Counted from the first letter of the stretch, positions 22,101 through 33,252 are shown. The stretch: 64,000 nucleotides of DNA from Lepidostoma basale (GCA_022606425.2 JAHDVF020001469.1:868001-932000), one strand, 5' to 3'. Translations and numbers: made by a program. The notes: generated from the sequence alone by a model not told the origin.

Positions 22101-25100
22101 TAAAACAAGCTGTGCTGTCGCTGTCGGAGATATCTATCGGGGACAAAAAGACCAACATCCTCCAGTACGGCCGAATTCTCGAAGTATCCCCTAATTAATC
22201 TAATGAATGGGTTATTAGATGTCCATCTCTTCGAAGCTGTAGAGAACCTTTACAAGAAAAATAAATGCTCAACGCCCCCCTCTCCAGATCTGCCAGATAC
22301 ATTCCTGAGTGTCTTATTTTTTGTTGGAATTTACTGATTGTATTTGCGTTCTTTTATCACCAGAGTTACCTCTGCCCAAGTCCACCTGGGATCCACCGCG
22401 TACTCCAGCTCTCCCATCAAGATTACCACCCGTTCCCTGACCTACCACTCCAGCTACAACACCAACAACCTCAACAACGACATCGGTCTCATCGACATGG
22501 GCCAGACTGTCACCCTCACATGTAAGCCATATTTATATTTACAGAAATGACCAAAAACCAATACGCAAAACATTTTGGTCGCACTACATAAGTAGTAAGG
22601 AATCATTTTTAAAAATTATTTTTATCGAGTATTGGCCCACCAAAATCAAATTAAAATAGGGACTAAGTACAATTTTTTTTATCAAAAATAAAATAATAAA
22701 TATGCAGTTTCGTTCTATATGTCATATAGAACGAAACTGCATACTTAGATTTTTTATACTTAGTGTCTATTTTACTTCAACCATTCAATTATACGAGTAG
22801 CAATTCATTACATTGGTGTTAGTATATAAAAAAAATTAAACGAGTTTTTGATCCCAATTGGTGTTAAAAATAAATGCCAATAGCTGTGCAAAGTGATTGA
22901 ATTATATAATGTAGTTTTGTTTAACTCATTGGTACGGAGCCGGCTCGAGAGTGGTTCGGTAATATGGAGTCCCCACGAGGCGTGATACTCGCTCATGTTA
23001 GAGAGGGTTCACAAAAGATTTCTGAGATATCTCTACATGAGGGAATTTGGTAGCTATCCGTGAGATACTCGCTCATGTTAGAGAGGGTTCAGAAAAGATT
23101 TATGAGATATCTCTACATGAGGGAATTTGGTAGCTATCCGTGAGATACTCGCTCATGTTAGAGAGGGTTCAGAAAAGATTTATGAGATATCTCTACATGA
23201 GGGAGTTTGGTAGCTATCCGTGAGATACTCGCTCATGTTAGAGAGGGTTCAGAAAAGATTTATGAGATATCTCTACATGAGGGAGTTTGGTAGCTATCCG
23301 TGGCTTTAACCCACTGCATTCCTCTTGGGCATGCTGGGGACCAATAGTTTACAGTTAAGGAGGGATGGGTGCACACTTACCCATTTCTTCAGACTTATCA
23401 GGGGATTCTTTGAGAATTCTTCTAAAGATGCCACACATGTTACAAAAAAAAAAAACGTTTTATCTCATTTTATTTGTTTTATGTTGAAACCACTTCAGCA
23501 TCTTTGTAATGACCAGTATTCAATCACTAGACCAATAGTTCACAAGCTTATTAATCAAAAGGGTCAAAGATTAGCGATACATCTATTTAGAAATCAATAA
23601 TTTTGACATATAAGACATACTTTCAAGATACTTTAAAAAAAAACTTTTTTTAATTTAGCTAACATCCAGACCATCAAGATTGTTGCTTCCACCAGCGACC
23701 TCCACACCGGCAAAGTCGCCATCGTCAGTGGATTTGGCCTGACCTCCAACAGTAAGTAAAACAAAATCACATTTTTTGCACTTACATCTAATCTCAATAG
23801 ATGGCGCTAGTGTAGATTGAACTAAAATATGTGAAATTTTTCTCAACATGTAGCATATATACAACTTTCAAAAATAATTGTCAGACGTGGTGTTGGTAAG
23901 AAGGGCGCAATGGGGAATGTTATATTACATAAAGCGATCGCTTAACCCAACCAATGACAGGTCATAAATCCTGTAAACGCCTCGACCACCATATTCTGTT
24001 TCCAAATTATTTATAGATTTATTTATTTATATTGAGATACAATTAACATCATAATTATTTTGAATCTGATATTTACAATTAATAACATAATACAAGGGCA
24101 TAATCCCTGAGAAATGGTTAAAATCCACATTCTCTACTATTCCAAAAAATAACAAAGCCAGAAACTTCTGAAAAATCTTGGCTAGAAAAACTTAGTAAAT
24201 GGTTCAGTTGCAGCACAACATATCTATTTAGATCTGTTATACCAAGGGTACAAATAGCCATGATGTTGACAACCTTCGATAGGAGAGAAACAAGAAGAAG
24301 AAGTGGTAGATTTACAATGCTCAACAGAAATATATGTGCGCAACGAGCCCAAAAAGACGATTGGAATAAATCAAAATACAAATTTAAATATTAACATTTT
24401 GAATGTATACAAATACTTGTAGACAAATACTGGATTTTACCCATTGCGGGTAATTTTTTTTTATAAGGGTTAATTGTATCTCAATAGAGACGAATATGTA
24501 AATTGTTTTCTAGAAAAGCATAAAAATTAGAGAGCCATCTCCAGGTGTTGTCTAGCACTGTACGATGATTGCATAACCTTTCACATTGCATTAATAAAGA
24601 TTTTCTGCTTAATGCTTACACCTAATCTTAATGGATGGCGCTAGTGTAGATTGAACTAAAAAATGTGAAGTGTTCCTTAACATTGTAACATATATACATA
24701 TTCCAAAAAAATGTCAGGCATGGTGGTCGTAAGAAGGGCAGAATGGGGAATGTTGCTAACATAAAGCGATCGCTTAACCCAACCAATGACAGGTCATAAG
24801 TCCTGTATGTGTATTCCCAGAAAACATTTTGTATCTTCGTCTCTATTGAGATACAATTAATATTAATGTCGTTATTTGAAAATTCTTGGTATGTTCATTG
24901 TAAATAATGAAAATAAAATAAATTATCAAAAATTCCTTTATAATATATTATATTTTTAGTTTAATTCCAATATTTTTTTTATTAATAAATATAGAGATAG
25001 CTGGAACTGCGATCAAGAACGTAAAGACTTTTGTTTACCTGGGGAGCAGCATTACGTGGGATGGTCGATCAAAGAAAGACGTCGATAGTCGTATCCGCTA

Positions 25101-27659
25101 GGCTAAACTTGCCTTCAACAAGAAAGCTAAAATATTCGAGTCCAATAACATAGACCTAAACCTCCGAAAACAACTGATAAAAACATTGGTGTGGAGTGTT
25201 TTACTATACGGCTGCGAGACTTCGTGCCTGGGCGAAAGAGAGCGCAAAAGGCTAAAGACGTTTGAAATGTGGACCTACCAACGAATTGCCCATGTTTCAT
25301 GAAGGGACCACGTAACAAATGAGGAGGTTCTCAGCAGAATTGAAGATGATGGTTCATTTTGAACACCATAGCGGAGAGGCGCGCGAGATGGATTGGTCAT
25401 GTATTGCGACATGAATGTTTCCTACATGATGTATTGAAAGGAATGGTCGAGAGATCGATTGGCAGAGGACGACCTCGCCAGGAGTACCAAGACCAGATTT
25501 GTCGAGATATGGGCTGCACCTCTTATGCGAAGTTGAAGAGAGTTGCCGAGGACCGAGCGGAGTGGACGTCGCCTTGCTGCAGACCAATTTTTAGATTGAG
25601 ACCGGAGAAGAAGTAGTTTAATTCCACTTAGGTTTATGGCTTCAACAAGTTTCAGTAGCTCGCTGCCATCTTTAAGTAAACAACAGAAGATTCGCGAGAG
25701 AAGCGGCACATTGATGCTCAAGTTTCTTATAGGGCATAATTAATATTTTAAAATTACTATGTCCATTCTTGGTCAAGTCGATGATAAAATAGAAAAACAA
25801 TTGTAATGTCTCTGATGTGTCTAATCGTTCTCTTGGTGTCTTAATTTTATTAATAATGTACGATTTCGTATTAATTTTAGCTGGATCTGTCTCCTCCACC
25901 TTGAACTTCGTCAACTTGACCATCATCACCAACACCGTCTGCGCCCAGACCTATGGATCCAGTGTCATCATCTCCTCCACCATCTGCGGAGTTGGTATCC
26001 TCAGCGGAGCCCAGGGATCCTGCAGTGTAAGTTTATTTACATAAAGATTTACTTTTTTATTACACGTTTGTATGATAAAGATATATACTTTGTATTGGTC
26101 GATTAGATAAAGAAGACATATTTTAACGGTGTAACATACTTACTTACTATGGTCATACAACTCTTAAAGAGTTTTAGCCTCCATGATAATGTTCTTCCAA
26201 CCTGTTTTGCATATTTTAACCCTCACCACTCCATTATTTTTTTATATTGTTTGTCAGCCAACTCTAATTTAAATAATGTCAAAATATTTTTATTGATACG
26301 TGGTTACAAAAAAAATCGTAAAAAATTCATTTGTAATGATTTATTCTTCAAATAAAAAACAATTTACAAAAAACATTATGGACTACTTATAGTTTTGCAT
26401 AGCATGGTACTTTTTAAAACAATCTCCAGGATGGAGACCAGGTTTTCTGGAACAGATCTCACAAAACCAAACTGTTTCCCGTCTTCCCCCTGGAATCTTT
26501 CTGTTACTGCACACAGTACAGTCTTTAGAATCTTTGTCCAGTTTCGCAATGAAGTGGGGCTTGTACTCTAATCGCTACTCTGCATGACGTATCACGTGTA
26601 GTTCCCGCCATTTTAGGTTATGTGAATTTGCAAGGATTATTTTATAGTAAAATAAAAACGGAATACAGTCAAAATCTTATTTAAACGTGAAATCAAATGT
26701 TTCAATTTTATCTAAGAATTTATCTAAGATTTTATCTAAGATTTTTGTCAATTTGATCTAAGATTTAGATTTTTTTTTAAAAACTTTTATATTTCCAATG
26801 ACAATTTGAATAAATTCTTAAAATAATATTTTTAAGTTCTTGCTGGTGTTGGATTGTTTTAAGTGTCTAATTACAGTAAATTAAAAAAAAACATCGGATA
26901 ACGTGGAATAAAAATTAAATAAACACAAATGTCCGGATCGTCCAGCTGACGACAAGTGCACCATCTAAAATAACAATATGCGTTAATTTATTTTTCTTTG
27001 TTATTTTATTTTATATCATTGTATTTCAGATAATTTGTTTAAGATTTATTACGTAGACGTTGAACGATCAAAGTGTGCGCGGGAGATGCCTTTTGGTGGC
27101 GATGAGGTTCGCAACCCATCACACTGCGTCTCTCGCGATGGCGAAAAGAGAAGGATGGAGTGCTGCATCGATTAAAGTGTGGCAGTCCATTCTTTCTGCC
27201 TACCCTTTCGGGGAGACGGCGTGATGGTTAGTTAGTAGTTAGTTAGTTAGTTATCAAATGTTTTTTTAACGAATAATCACAAAAAGTCAAGTTTTGTCAA
27301 AAGTCAATACAGTCTTATCTTGTCGGCCGCCAGCTGACAACTGAGTTGTAGCGTACATATAGCGATGTCGGCTGGCATTCGACAAAGGAGTGGTAAGGGT
27401 TAAGTGTTTCAAAATGTCTTTGTCAAAAACGTTTGAGGACGCTGATCTACTGTGTTCCGCTGTACTTATCATCTATTTCTATTTCCAGGGAGACAGTGGC
27501 GGCCCTCTGATTCTCCGTGAGTCTTCCGGAGACACCCTCATCGGTGTCGTCAGCTTCGGCAGCAGCTCCGGTTGCACCGCCAACGTTCCATCTGGATTCG
27601 TCAGGCCCAACTTCTTCACCAGCTGGATCACCTCCATCTCTGGAATCACCTTCGGGTAA
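19138..27659 (+). CDS. SP1: secreted brachyurin-like S1A serine protease (7 exons)
   Basis: Exons: 19138-19194, 20154-20205, 21341-21494, 22364-22521, 23659-23751, 25881-26026, 27489-27659 (831 nt, 276 aa). Every intron is GT-AG. The start was chosen because it opens a signal peptide (MKVLILVLCLAATALA) 44 bp after a TATA box. The propeptide ends in DSR before IIQG, the activation cleavage site. Catalytic residues are His57 in TAAHC (exon 3), Asp102 in NNDI (exon 4) and Ser195 in GDSGGP (exon 7). Six Cys fit disulfides 42-58, 168-182 and 191-220. The S1 pocket has Gly189-Ser190, Gly216 and Ser226, which rules out trypsin (Asp189). By family, this is a secreted digestive endopeptidase with chymotrypsin- or collagenase-like specificity; the digestive role is inferred. 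Exon 5 is one codon longer than in the other three genes, and the protein is the most divergent of the cluster (IIQGWPA, DMGQTV). Introns hold LINE fragments, MITEs and an 80-bp tandem repeat. Confidence 0.93.
19325..19410 (-). repeat. Diverged copy of the CCGGTC hairpin family, SP1 intron 1
   Basis: It keeps AGTTAAAATTCACTAATGTT and GTCGAAGCCGGTCAAAGAC but has lost the inner stem-loop. Confidence 0.4.
19745..19910. repeat. Inverted repeat, AAGGCATTATCA family, SP1 intron 1
   Basis: ATGAAAACGTCTGTCTTCTAG at the left returns inverted at 19880-19905. The centre has AAGGCATTATCA and its inverse. Other copies: 21560-21680 (SP1 intron 3) and 36395-36500 (SP2 intron 3). GAAACATGTCATTCC in these resembles the GAAAC-NN-GUC part of the hammerhead-like units, but the core is not CUGANGA. 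Confidence 0.55.
20490..20810. mobile_element. Two (TTAG)n LINE 3' ends, head to head, SP1 intron 2
   Basis: 20490-20575 is a minus copy and 20630-20808 a plus copy (NVGHVRSQ region, then CGGCGTGATGGTTAGTTAG). They form an inverted pair about 320 bp long. Confidence 0.7.
20868..21290 (-). mobile_element. (TTAG)n-tailed LINE, 3' fragment, SP1 intron 2
   Basis: Very similar to 15853-16270. It ends 50 bp before SP1 exon 3. Confidence 0.75.
21800..22260 (-). mobile_element. LINE 3' end with (AAATC)n tail, SP1 intron 3
   Basis: TTCAAATCAAATCAAATCAG marks the tail. The body aligns with 39855-40410 and, in plus orientation, with 31470-31545 and 32070-32147. Confidence 0.7.
22930..23610 (+). mobile_element. 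LINE RT C-terminal fragment with internal tandem duplication, SP1 intron 4
   Basis: Encodes the EARYSLMLERVQKRF-type segment four times, then LGMLGTNSLQLRRDG and QRLAIHLFRNQ. The same family as 39855-40410. Confidence 0.7.
22984..23303 (+). repeat. 80-bp tandem repeat, 4 copies
   Basis: GATACTCGCTCATGTTAGAG recurs at 22984, 23064, 23144 and 23224. The unit is RT coding sequence; 80 is not a multiple of 3, so each copy shifts the frame. Confidence 0.95.
23796..24050 (+). mobile_element. MITE-like repeat, SP1 intron 5
   Basis: Second copy of the GGCGCTAGTGTAGATTG family, with ATCTCAATAGA at the left end and TATTGAGATACAATTAA at the right. Confidence 0.6.
24413..24530 (-). mobile_element. MITE-like repeat, inverted partial copy
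   Basis: Matches the inverse of 15745-15840 (ACTGGATTTTACCCATTGCG). Confidence 0.55.
24628..24866 (+). mobile_element. MITE-like repeat, SP1 intron 5
   Basis: Third plus-strand copy; shares AAAGCGATCGCTTAACCC with the others. Confidence 0.6.
25000..25620 (+). mobile_element. LINE 3' fragment (ERRARWIGHVLRHE), SP1 intron 5
   Basis: KTFVYLGSSITWDGRSKKDV, LVWSVLLYGCETS, then RGRPRQEYQDQICRDMGC to AEDRAEW. Several stops and one frameshift near 25350. Confidence 0.8.
26779..27252 (+). mobile_element. SINE-like element with (TTAG)n LINE tail, copy A, SP1 intron 6
   Basis: The last 75 bp equal the LINE 3' end (CGGGGAGACGGCGTGATGG plus TTAG repeats). The preceding 400 bp (GTCCGGATCGTCC, GGTGGCGATGAGGTTCGC) are not LINE but recur in copies B (57519-57945) and C (59229-59640). 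Confidence 0.65.
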
Positions 27660-27770
27660 ACAGCTTCCCGGATGGCTCAAAACCAGATGAACATAACAGA
27701 GCTTAAAAATACCCAAGTAACTTGAAATAATATTATATAAATTAATTTATGATCACCTATATATCTATAC

Positions 27771-27776
27771 AATAAA
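27771..27776 (+). terminator. SP1 polyadenylation signal
   Basis: AATAAA lies 112 bp after the TAA stop of SP1. Confidence 0.7.
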
Positions 27777-27854
27777 CTTGCATATATTGAAAAATAATTT
27801 GTTTTAATTTTATAACCAGATTTAATCAGTGACGTCTACGATTTCTAGTTCCAT

Positions 27855-28012
27855 GTTAGATGTAAACATTGTAAATTTATACATTTTTTACCATTCTTTC
27901 CTCATTCATTCTTCCCATGTGTCCTAACCTTATTGTTCCTTTCAATATTTTGTTCATAACACTTTCATTCGCACTGCATTCACTCTTTATATGATAATCA
28001 AATGATTTTACT
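27855..28012 (-). mobile_element. (TTAG)-family LINE internal fragment
   Basis: ACCATTCTTTCCTCATTC and TTGTTCATAACACTTTCATT match the MERM/VMNKIM region; both ends are lost. Confidence 0.55.
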
Positions 28013-28086
28013 GAAATCTCTTGATTTTAAATAATAATGAAATAAAACGATGATTTTAACCACTTCCATTTTTGTCTTTATTTCGA

Positions 28087-28127
28087 CAGCGACCGGTTTC
28101 GCCAGGCTCACTGGCATCGACAGACTG
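28087..28127 (-). ncRNA. Hammerhead-like motif, same family as the palindrome
   Basis: Nearly identical to 37473-37513, including the CAGC/ACTG outer ends and flanking AATAAAACGATG. An inverted partner is at 30098-30138, 2 kb away. Confidence 0.35.
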
Positions 28128-28194
28128 GTAACTTCTTATATTTTTATTCGACACCATCATACACAGATTGTTAACGTAAATGAAAATTCGTCTG

Positions 28195-28430
28195 ACAGAT
28201 CTCATTTCTACTGCATTTATTCTACTTTCATCCTTCTTTTGCCAGTTCCAAGCTTCGCTTTCATACACAAGGGTCGAGATGGTACAAGAACACCATTGTG
28301 CACTGCCATTTTTGTTTTTTTGGGTAGACTTTTTTCTGCGATGACAACTTTAAGTGCACCGTTCACTTTGTTGTCTGCCCCAACCCTTCTTTCAATATCC
28401 CTCTCCAATCGCACATCCTCTGTAAACTTC
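28195..28430 (-). mobile_element. (TTAG)-family LINE internal fragment
   Basis: Encodes the ERDIERRVGADNKVNGALKV to SEAWNWQKKDESRINAVEMR stretch on the minus strand. Confidence 0.7.
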
Positions 28431-28431
28431 T

Positions 28432-28960
28432 TCTTCTCCTTATAGACCTTTAGTCTGTTCCTGAAATCAGGCTGGAATCTCTTGGGAGGTTGACTCCCAA
28501 CTATCTCTCCATCTCTTCGGCGGTCTTCCGGGGGGACGGTAGCCGGCAAGAATCTGATGCGCCACAGCGTGTGGGATTCTGGTGGGATCCATCCTCTGCA
28601 TTTCAGTATCTTCTGCGTTGTCTGCCCCATCTCACGACATCCTCCACTTTGCAGATTTCGCGGATGGCCGTGTTCCTCACCCTATCTCGAATAGTCCTTC
28701 CTGCTATCATCCTCAGCGTCCTCATCTCTGCCACCCGTACTTTAGCCTTCGTTCTTGTGGTATCCGCTCTGGTCTCAATGCTATATGTCAGTATAGGCCT
28801 TACACAGATTTTATATATTCTGACTTTACTGTCAGTTCTCATATACTTGTTTTTCCATATTATATCCTTGAGACAACCTGATACCGCCGAAGCCTTGTTG
28901 ACTTGTCCTATTGTTTCACTGACAGATCCTTTTGTAAACACACCTCTGTAAACACACTAC
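28432..28960 (-). mobile_element. LINE 3' fragment (RDRVRNTAIREICKVEDVVRW)
   Basis: 112 codons from MFTKGSVSETIGQVNKASAV to [14 protein letters not shown], then WIPPESHTLWRIRFLP. Related to 42308-42840 and 43811-44400. Confidence 0.75.
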
Positions 28961-30045
28961 CTTAATATACATATTCTATATATTTATTATATAATATTAT
29001 AAATTATTGGTTTCAAATTAAAATGACCCAAGGTTACATAATATTATTTTTTATTAAGAAAACGTATACACACGATTGCACGTTTATCCAATCTATTTTA
29101 CGGGATTATTAATTTATCAAATAATTAATGTTGTCATAAATCCAGTAGTTATTTAAAATAAATCTAGTTAATCCATATTCAAGGCTATCCATTGTAAACT
29201 TATCGTAAATATAATCGCAACTTAATGAGATTATGAAATTACGTTTGTAAGTACGCGATAGCAAATGATAACACAGTAAACTTATTTAACAAGTTTAATT
29301 TACGATTTTTTTATGAATTTAAACACCGTTATTCCACTTTTGATTTTATTTTTCTCAACATGTTTCGAAGCCTTTACACCTTCATCATCAGGAGAACGAT
29401 AAAACGAGTTTAACCATAGGTTCTTAATGTTTTCCGTGCCATCGTCCTTTTTACAAGAACAGAAAATCAAATGACTTTACCGAAATGTCTTTATACAAGT
29501 TCATCTATATAAATAAAAGCGAAAGTGTGTTATTGTGTTGCCAAATTATTCGGTTAATCCTAAACAGATCATCGGAAAACTTTCAGAATTGATTCTATTG
29601 AATCCGGCGGTGGTTACAGGCATATCTTTGTTACGAATCGAGCTCTAAGTAACTTTATAAATTAATTGATACTTTTCGTAATACAGGCGAATATAGACCT
29701 TAATAATCGAGCTCTGAGTCTAATTTTTAGAGTTCATAATAGCTTGGTATGGCCAGGAAAGGATTTAGCCGTTTTATTTTGTCAAGTGCCAACAATGTGT
29801 TTTCTTTCTGACAGTCCAATATATTTTTAATAATTTAAAAAAAAACGATGTTTTTTAACTACGAATACTTCCACTTTTGTCTTTATTTAAATATAAATTT
29901 ACGTTATATATAAATATTTCAGCCGTATTTTTTTTTAAATTTATTATTCTGAACACAAATCCTCTTAAATAACTTTAATATCAATATATAAATTCAGTAA
30001 ATTTTACATAATTATTTTAAGATTCTTTTTGTACAGAATCATGTT
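28961..30045. other. AT-rich DNA between inverted hammerhead-like units
   Basis: Contains the 29352 motif; otherwise no gene recognised. Confidence 0.5.
29352..29396 (-). ncRNA. Hammerhead ribozyme-like motif, best copy
   Basis: Read on the minus strand: stem I UUCUC, core CUGAUGA, U, stem II GAAG with 9-nt loop and CUUC, GAAA, a two-base stem III (AC, AU, GU) with cleavage triplet GUU, then GAGAA. GAGAA is the exact complement of UUCUC, so stem I has 5 bp. All core positions are present. One extra U precedes stem II. Minimal type-I hammerheads with very short stem III are known from Penelope-like elements. Activity is not shown. Confidence 0.55.
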
Positions 30046-30097
30046 TACCACCCCTGATCTGTATGTATATAAAGGACTCAGATTGCAATGGTGTCAC

Positions 30098-30138
30098 CAG
30101 TCTGTCGATGCCAGCGAGCCTGGCGAGACCGGTCGCTG
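30098..30138 (+). ncRNA. Hammerhead-like motif with damaged GAAA box
   Basis: Same family as 37750-37790 but with GAGA in place of GAAA. It is followed by the shared tail ending ACATCGTTTTATTT. Together with 28087-28127 it forms an inverted pair around 2 kb of LINE and AT-rich DNA. Confidence 0.35.
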
Positions 30139-30429
30139 TCGAAATAAATTTTAAATTGGAAGTAGTTAAAGAACATCGTTTTATTTCATTATTATTTAAG
30201 AACAGAAAATTCTAATGCCCTGTCTCATAAAATGTCAAAGACACGATGTATGAATGTTGAAGAAGCGAGAGAAGTATGTCAGGAATGGAATTATTATTAT
30301 TATTTTGTTGAATCGCTCTTTACATCATTACAGCGCGAGCCAAATCGATTTGAAGGGTATAGCTATCATATATTTTTAATTTAATTTTATTTTATTGGAA
30401 AAAATGCGATTGGGTAAGTGAGTGTTATA

Positions 30430-30850
30430 ATTATATATAAATTTCACATGTCAGTTTTCCTCGGTCTACCTCGCTTGCGTACTCCATTTACATCGTTAAT
30501 GTACACTTTTTTAACCATTCTTTCTTCAACCATGCGCTCCATATGTCCGAACCAACACACCGATTCTTTCGTAATTTTGTTAATAATACCTTATTTCGCT
30601 CTACATTCCTTTATAATATCAGCATTTGAGATTCTGTCGTACATCCCAATGGAGTACGGAGTCGAGGTAGGCCGAGGAAAACATGGCATGACCAAATTAA
30701 TAAAATTTTAAAGGTTGGTCATGTCAGAAGCAGGAAGAATCGACGTGCGTGTATGACTCGCTGTATGTGGAGGAAGCTAGAGAGGTATGTCAGGATAGAG
30801 TAGTGTGGCGGTCCGTTCCCTCTGCCTACCCCTGCGGGGAAACTTTGTTG
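30430..30850. mobile_element. Two (GTT)n-tailed LINE pieces in opposite orientation
   Basis: 30450-30640 is minus and 30640-30850 plus (RGRPRKTWHDQINKIL region, ending ACTTTGTTGTTGTTG). The join lies within the homologous segment. Confidence 0.65.
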
Positions 30851-30944
30851 TTGTTGTACATGTCAGTTTATGATTTTTGACTACACTCAGTTCACTACAA
30901 AGCCATTCTTAGGCAAGTCTTTTAATTTCAATTGATTCTCGTGA

Positions 30945-31105
30945 CATGTGATAAGTAGCTATCTATCGCTATTTTATTGTCACGTGAATTCTTAACCAGA
31001 CCAAAGACAGTGTTACAAACACACTGCCGTCTCCAGGAATCGAACCCGGATCTGTCGGGGTGGCAGTCAACAACATGTCTGCTGAACGTAACGTCTCCTC
31101 GGAGA
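30945..31105 (-). mobile_element. tRNA-derived SINE-like repeat
   Basis: The minus strand has a B-box-like GGTTCGATTCC at 31036-31046. A second copy, cut by the window edge, is at 63900-64000 (shared ATTTTATTGTCAC and CCAGACCAA). Confidence 0.45.
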
Positions 31106-31109
31106 TCAT

Positions 31110-31450
31110 CATCATCATCATCGTCCGCCGTCTGCCATCCACTGCTGAATGTAGGCCTCTCCCAAAGCATGCCACCGCCCCTTATCCATTGCTGCTCCCA
31201 TCCATCCATATCCAGCAATCCTCTTCAGATCGTCGGTCCAGCGGCCAGGGGGACGTCCAACTCTGCGGAATCCTGTACGCGGCCTCCCATCGGCCGTCGG
31301 TTCTCCGACAGATATGGCCAGCCCATCGCCACTTTAGCCCGCCCATCCTCAGAGCCACCTCAGTCACCTTGGTTTGTTGACGAATAAATTCGTTTCTAAA
31401 TCTGTCCCTCAAGGTTATTCCAAGCATGGCTCTTTCCATGGCGCGTTGGG
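31110..31450 (-). mobile_element. LINE 3' fragment (LKWRWAGHICRRTD)
   Basis: MERAMLGITLRDRFRNEFIR to GGLKWRWAGHICRR. The near-identical copy is at 45775-46115. Confidence 0.75.
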
Positions 31451-31469
31451 CGACCTTTTCTTTCGCCTT

Positions 31470-32150
31470 TCATATTAGTGAAAGTACGTTCAAAAAACAA
31501 ATACTCTTGATTTTAGAGAGTATCTTGTCTTCCTAATGTAGAAACATCTCTCATAATTGTAAACTTTACAATACTGCATCACTAAGTCAAAACTGCCAAT
31601 TTTCGACTTAACGTTTTTTGCCAGTATACCCACGATGTTCCCGGTATTACAATATGTAATATTTAGCTACTTATTTGGCAAAAGGTCCCAGATGCGTTTT
31701 TGTGTGAAATTGAGTTAAATATACCATCAGTATTATTTTTGCACACTTTCTGTTTTGACAAAACATTAGAGCTGTACTTTTTTATTACATTTTTTTATGT
31801 ACATACAATTGCATTCAACCCCTATTTTTTTTCAAATATACGAGTATATGCATATACATATTTTTAATTTAGTTACTGATATATCTTGTAGATAACGTTA
31901 AGCTTCGTAAAGTGACAATTGAAATAAACAATTTGGAACAAAAATAAAATGTTTATAAATAATCTAAATAATGTAAAAATCTTATTTTTGCTCTCCTGTA
32001 AAATTAATAAAAAAGCAGTTGGGACCTTTTGCCAAATAGGTACCGATTTTACAATTTATTTTTATTGTTACCTGTACTCAATAGATGCCTTAAACATTTA
32101 TATTGTTTGTAATGTCTGTTGTGTTAATAAACTGATTTGATTTGATTTGG
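31470..32150 (+). mobile_element. LINE 3' UTR with (GATTT)n tail, interrupted
   Basis: 31476-31540 and 32070-32147 match the inverse of 21800-22000 in order, with about 500 bp of AT-rich insert between. Confidence 0.5.
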
Positions 32151-32200
32151 TGTTCAGATGTTTAGGTGTTCAAATGTTCAGATGTTCAGATGTTTGGATG

Positions 32201-32443
32201 CTCAGATGTTTAGATTTTTCCGCCATAACAAACAGTTCGATGCACTGTATGCACTGCTCAAATCAATGTTTTATAAACAAATAATCATCAAAAGATAATT
32301 GATTTTGCTGTTTTTAATTGTTCTAATTGAAAAAATAATTTGACCAGTGCGATTTAATCAAATCTCCATATCTCATTCATCTAATTATCATCTCTTTTTC
32401 AGGTATTGTTTAATTAAAAATAATATTTAATTAGATAATTTTC
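32201..32443 (+). promoter_or_regulatory. Upstream block of SP2 shared with SP3 (possible enhancer)
   Basis: This block aligns over its length with 45453-45710 upstream of SP3. Shared words include AAAAGATAATT and AAATCTCCATATCTCATT; the first is a GATA site. It may be passive remains of the gene duplication or a retained enhancer. Confidence 0.5.
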
Positions 32444-32444
32444 T

Positions 32445-32848
32445 GCAGAGCGAATGGATACTTTTGAGAGAAGGGTGCTGCGCAGAATTCTGGGGCCTGT
32501 GAATGACGGTGAAGGCTGGAGAGTGCGGCATAATGACGAGCTGTACAATATTTACAAAGCTCCCAGTCTCTCCACACAGGTCAGACTGAATAGACTGAGA
32601 TGGGCTGGTCACGTGCAGAGGATGCCGTCATCGCGAACCCCAAAAAGATTGCTGGAGTGGCACCCAGGTGGTAGAAGACCAATTGGACGACCAAGGCTGC
32701 GATGGGAGGATGAAGTTGGGAGAGATGGAACAAGATTGTTAAGAGTGTCAGATTGGAGGGTCGAAGCGGAGGACAGGAGGAGTTGGAGGCGAAGAATAGT
32801 GGAGGCTAAGGCTCGATATGGGCTGTAGGGCCATCGAAGAAGAAGAAG
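32445..32848 (+). mobile_element. LINE 3' fragment upstream of SP2 with target duplication
   Basis: A 124-codon frame, MDTFERRVLRRILGPVNDGE to EAKARYGL, then a GAAGAAGAAG tail. AATTTTCT flanks it (32437-32444, 32849-32856). The SP3 paralog has the empty site at 45704-45712. Confidence 0.85.
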
Positions 32849-33189
32849 AATTTTCTTCATTTTAACTTTCTAAAATGATTCCCTTAGGTTTAATTTCAAT
32901 CCATTTCTATGTCCCAATCTAATAAAACAAAGCAAAATATGGTACATGATTTTATGGCCTTTTATAAAATTGGGACAGAGTGTGGGATGGGAGAGAAAAC
33001 TCGGAATGATGAAAGAAATAAAGAAATCTTAAGTAAATAGAGAAAACAATCATGGAAACTAGGGACAGGAACACAGGAAACCTAACATTTTAATGTGTAA
33101 AGAAAGACTAATATAAAAACGCATTTAAATTTTAAAAATTAACCTGGGCTATTTGTAGGGACCTATAGATTGAATGAGCGAAGTTCACA

Positions 33190-33252
33190 AAAGGTGCCAT
33201 AGCGCCTATAACAGCTTCGGGTAAGCGATGGGAATTCTCTATGGTCAAGCAG
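33190..33252 (+). repeat. Copy of the CTATAACAGCCTCGGGTA repeat
   Basis: AAAAGGTGCCATAGCGCC and TATAACAGCTTCGGGTA match the inverse of 36605-36665. It lies 200 bp upstream of SP2. Confidence 0.4.

Noticed and set aside
19138..27659. Trypsin assignment for the cluster
   Set aside because: Residue 189 is Gly in all four proteins, not Asp.
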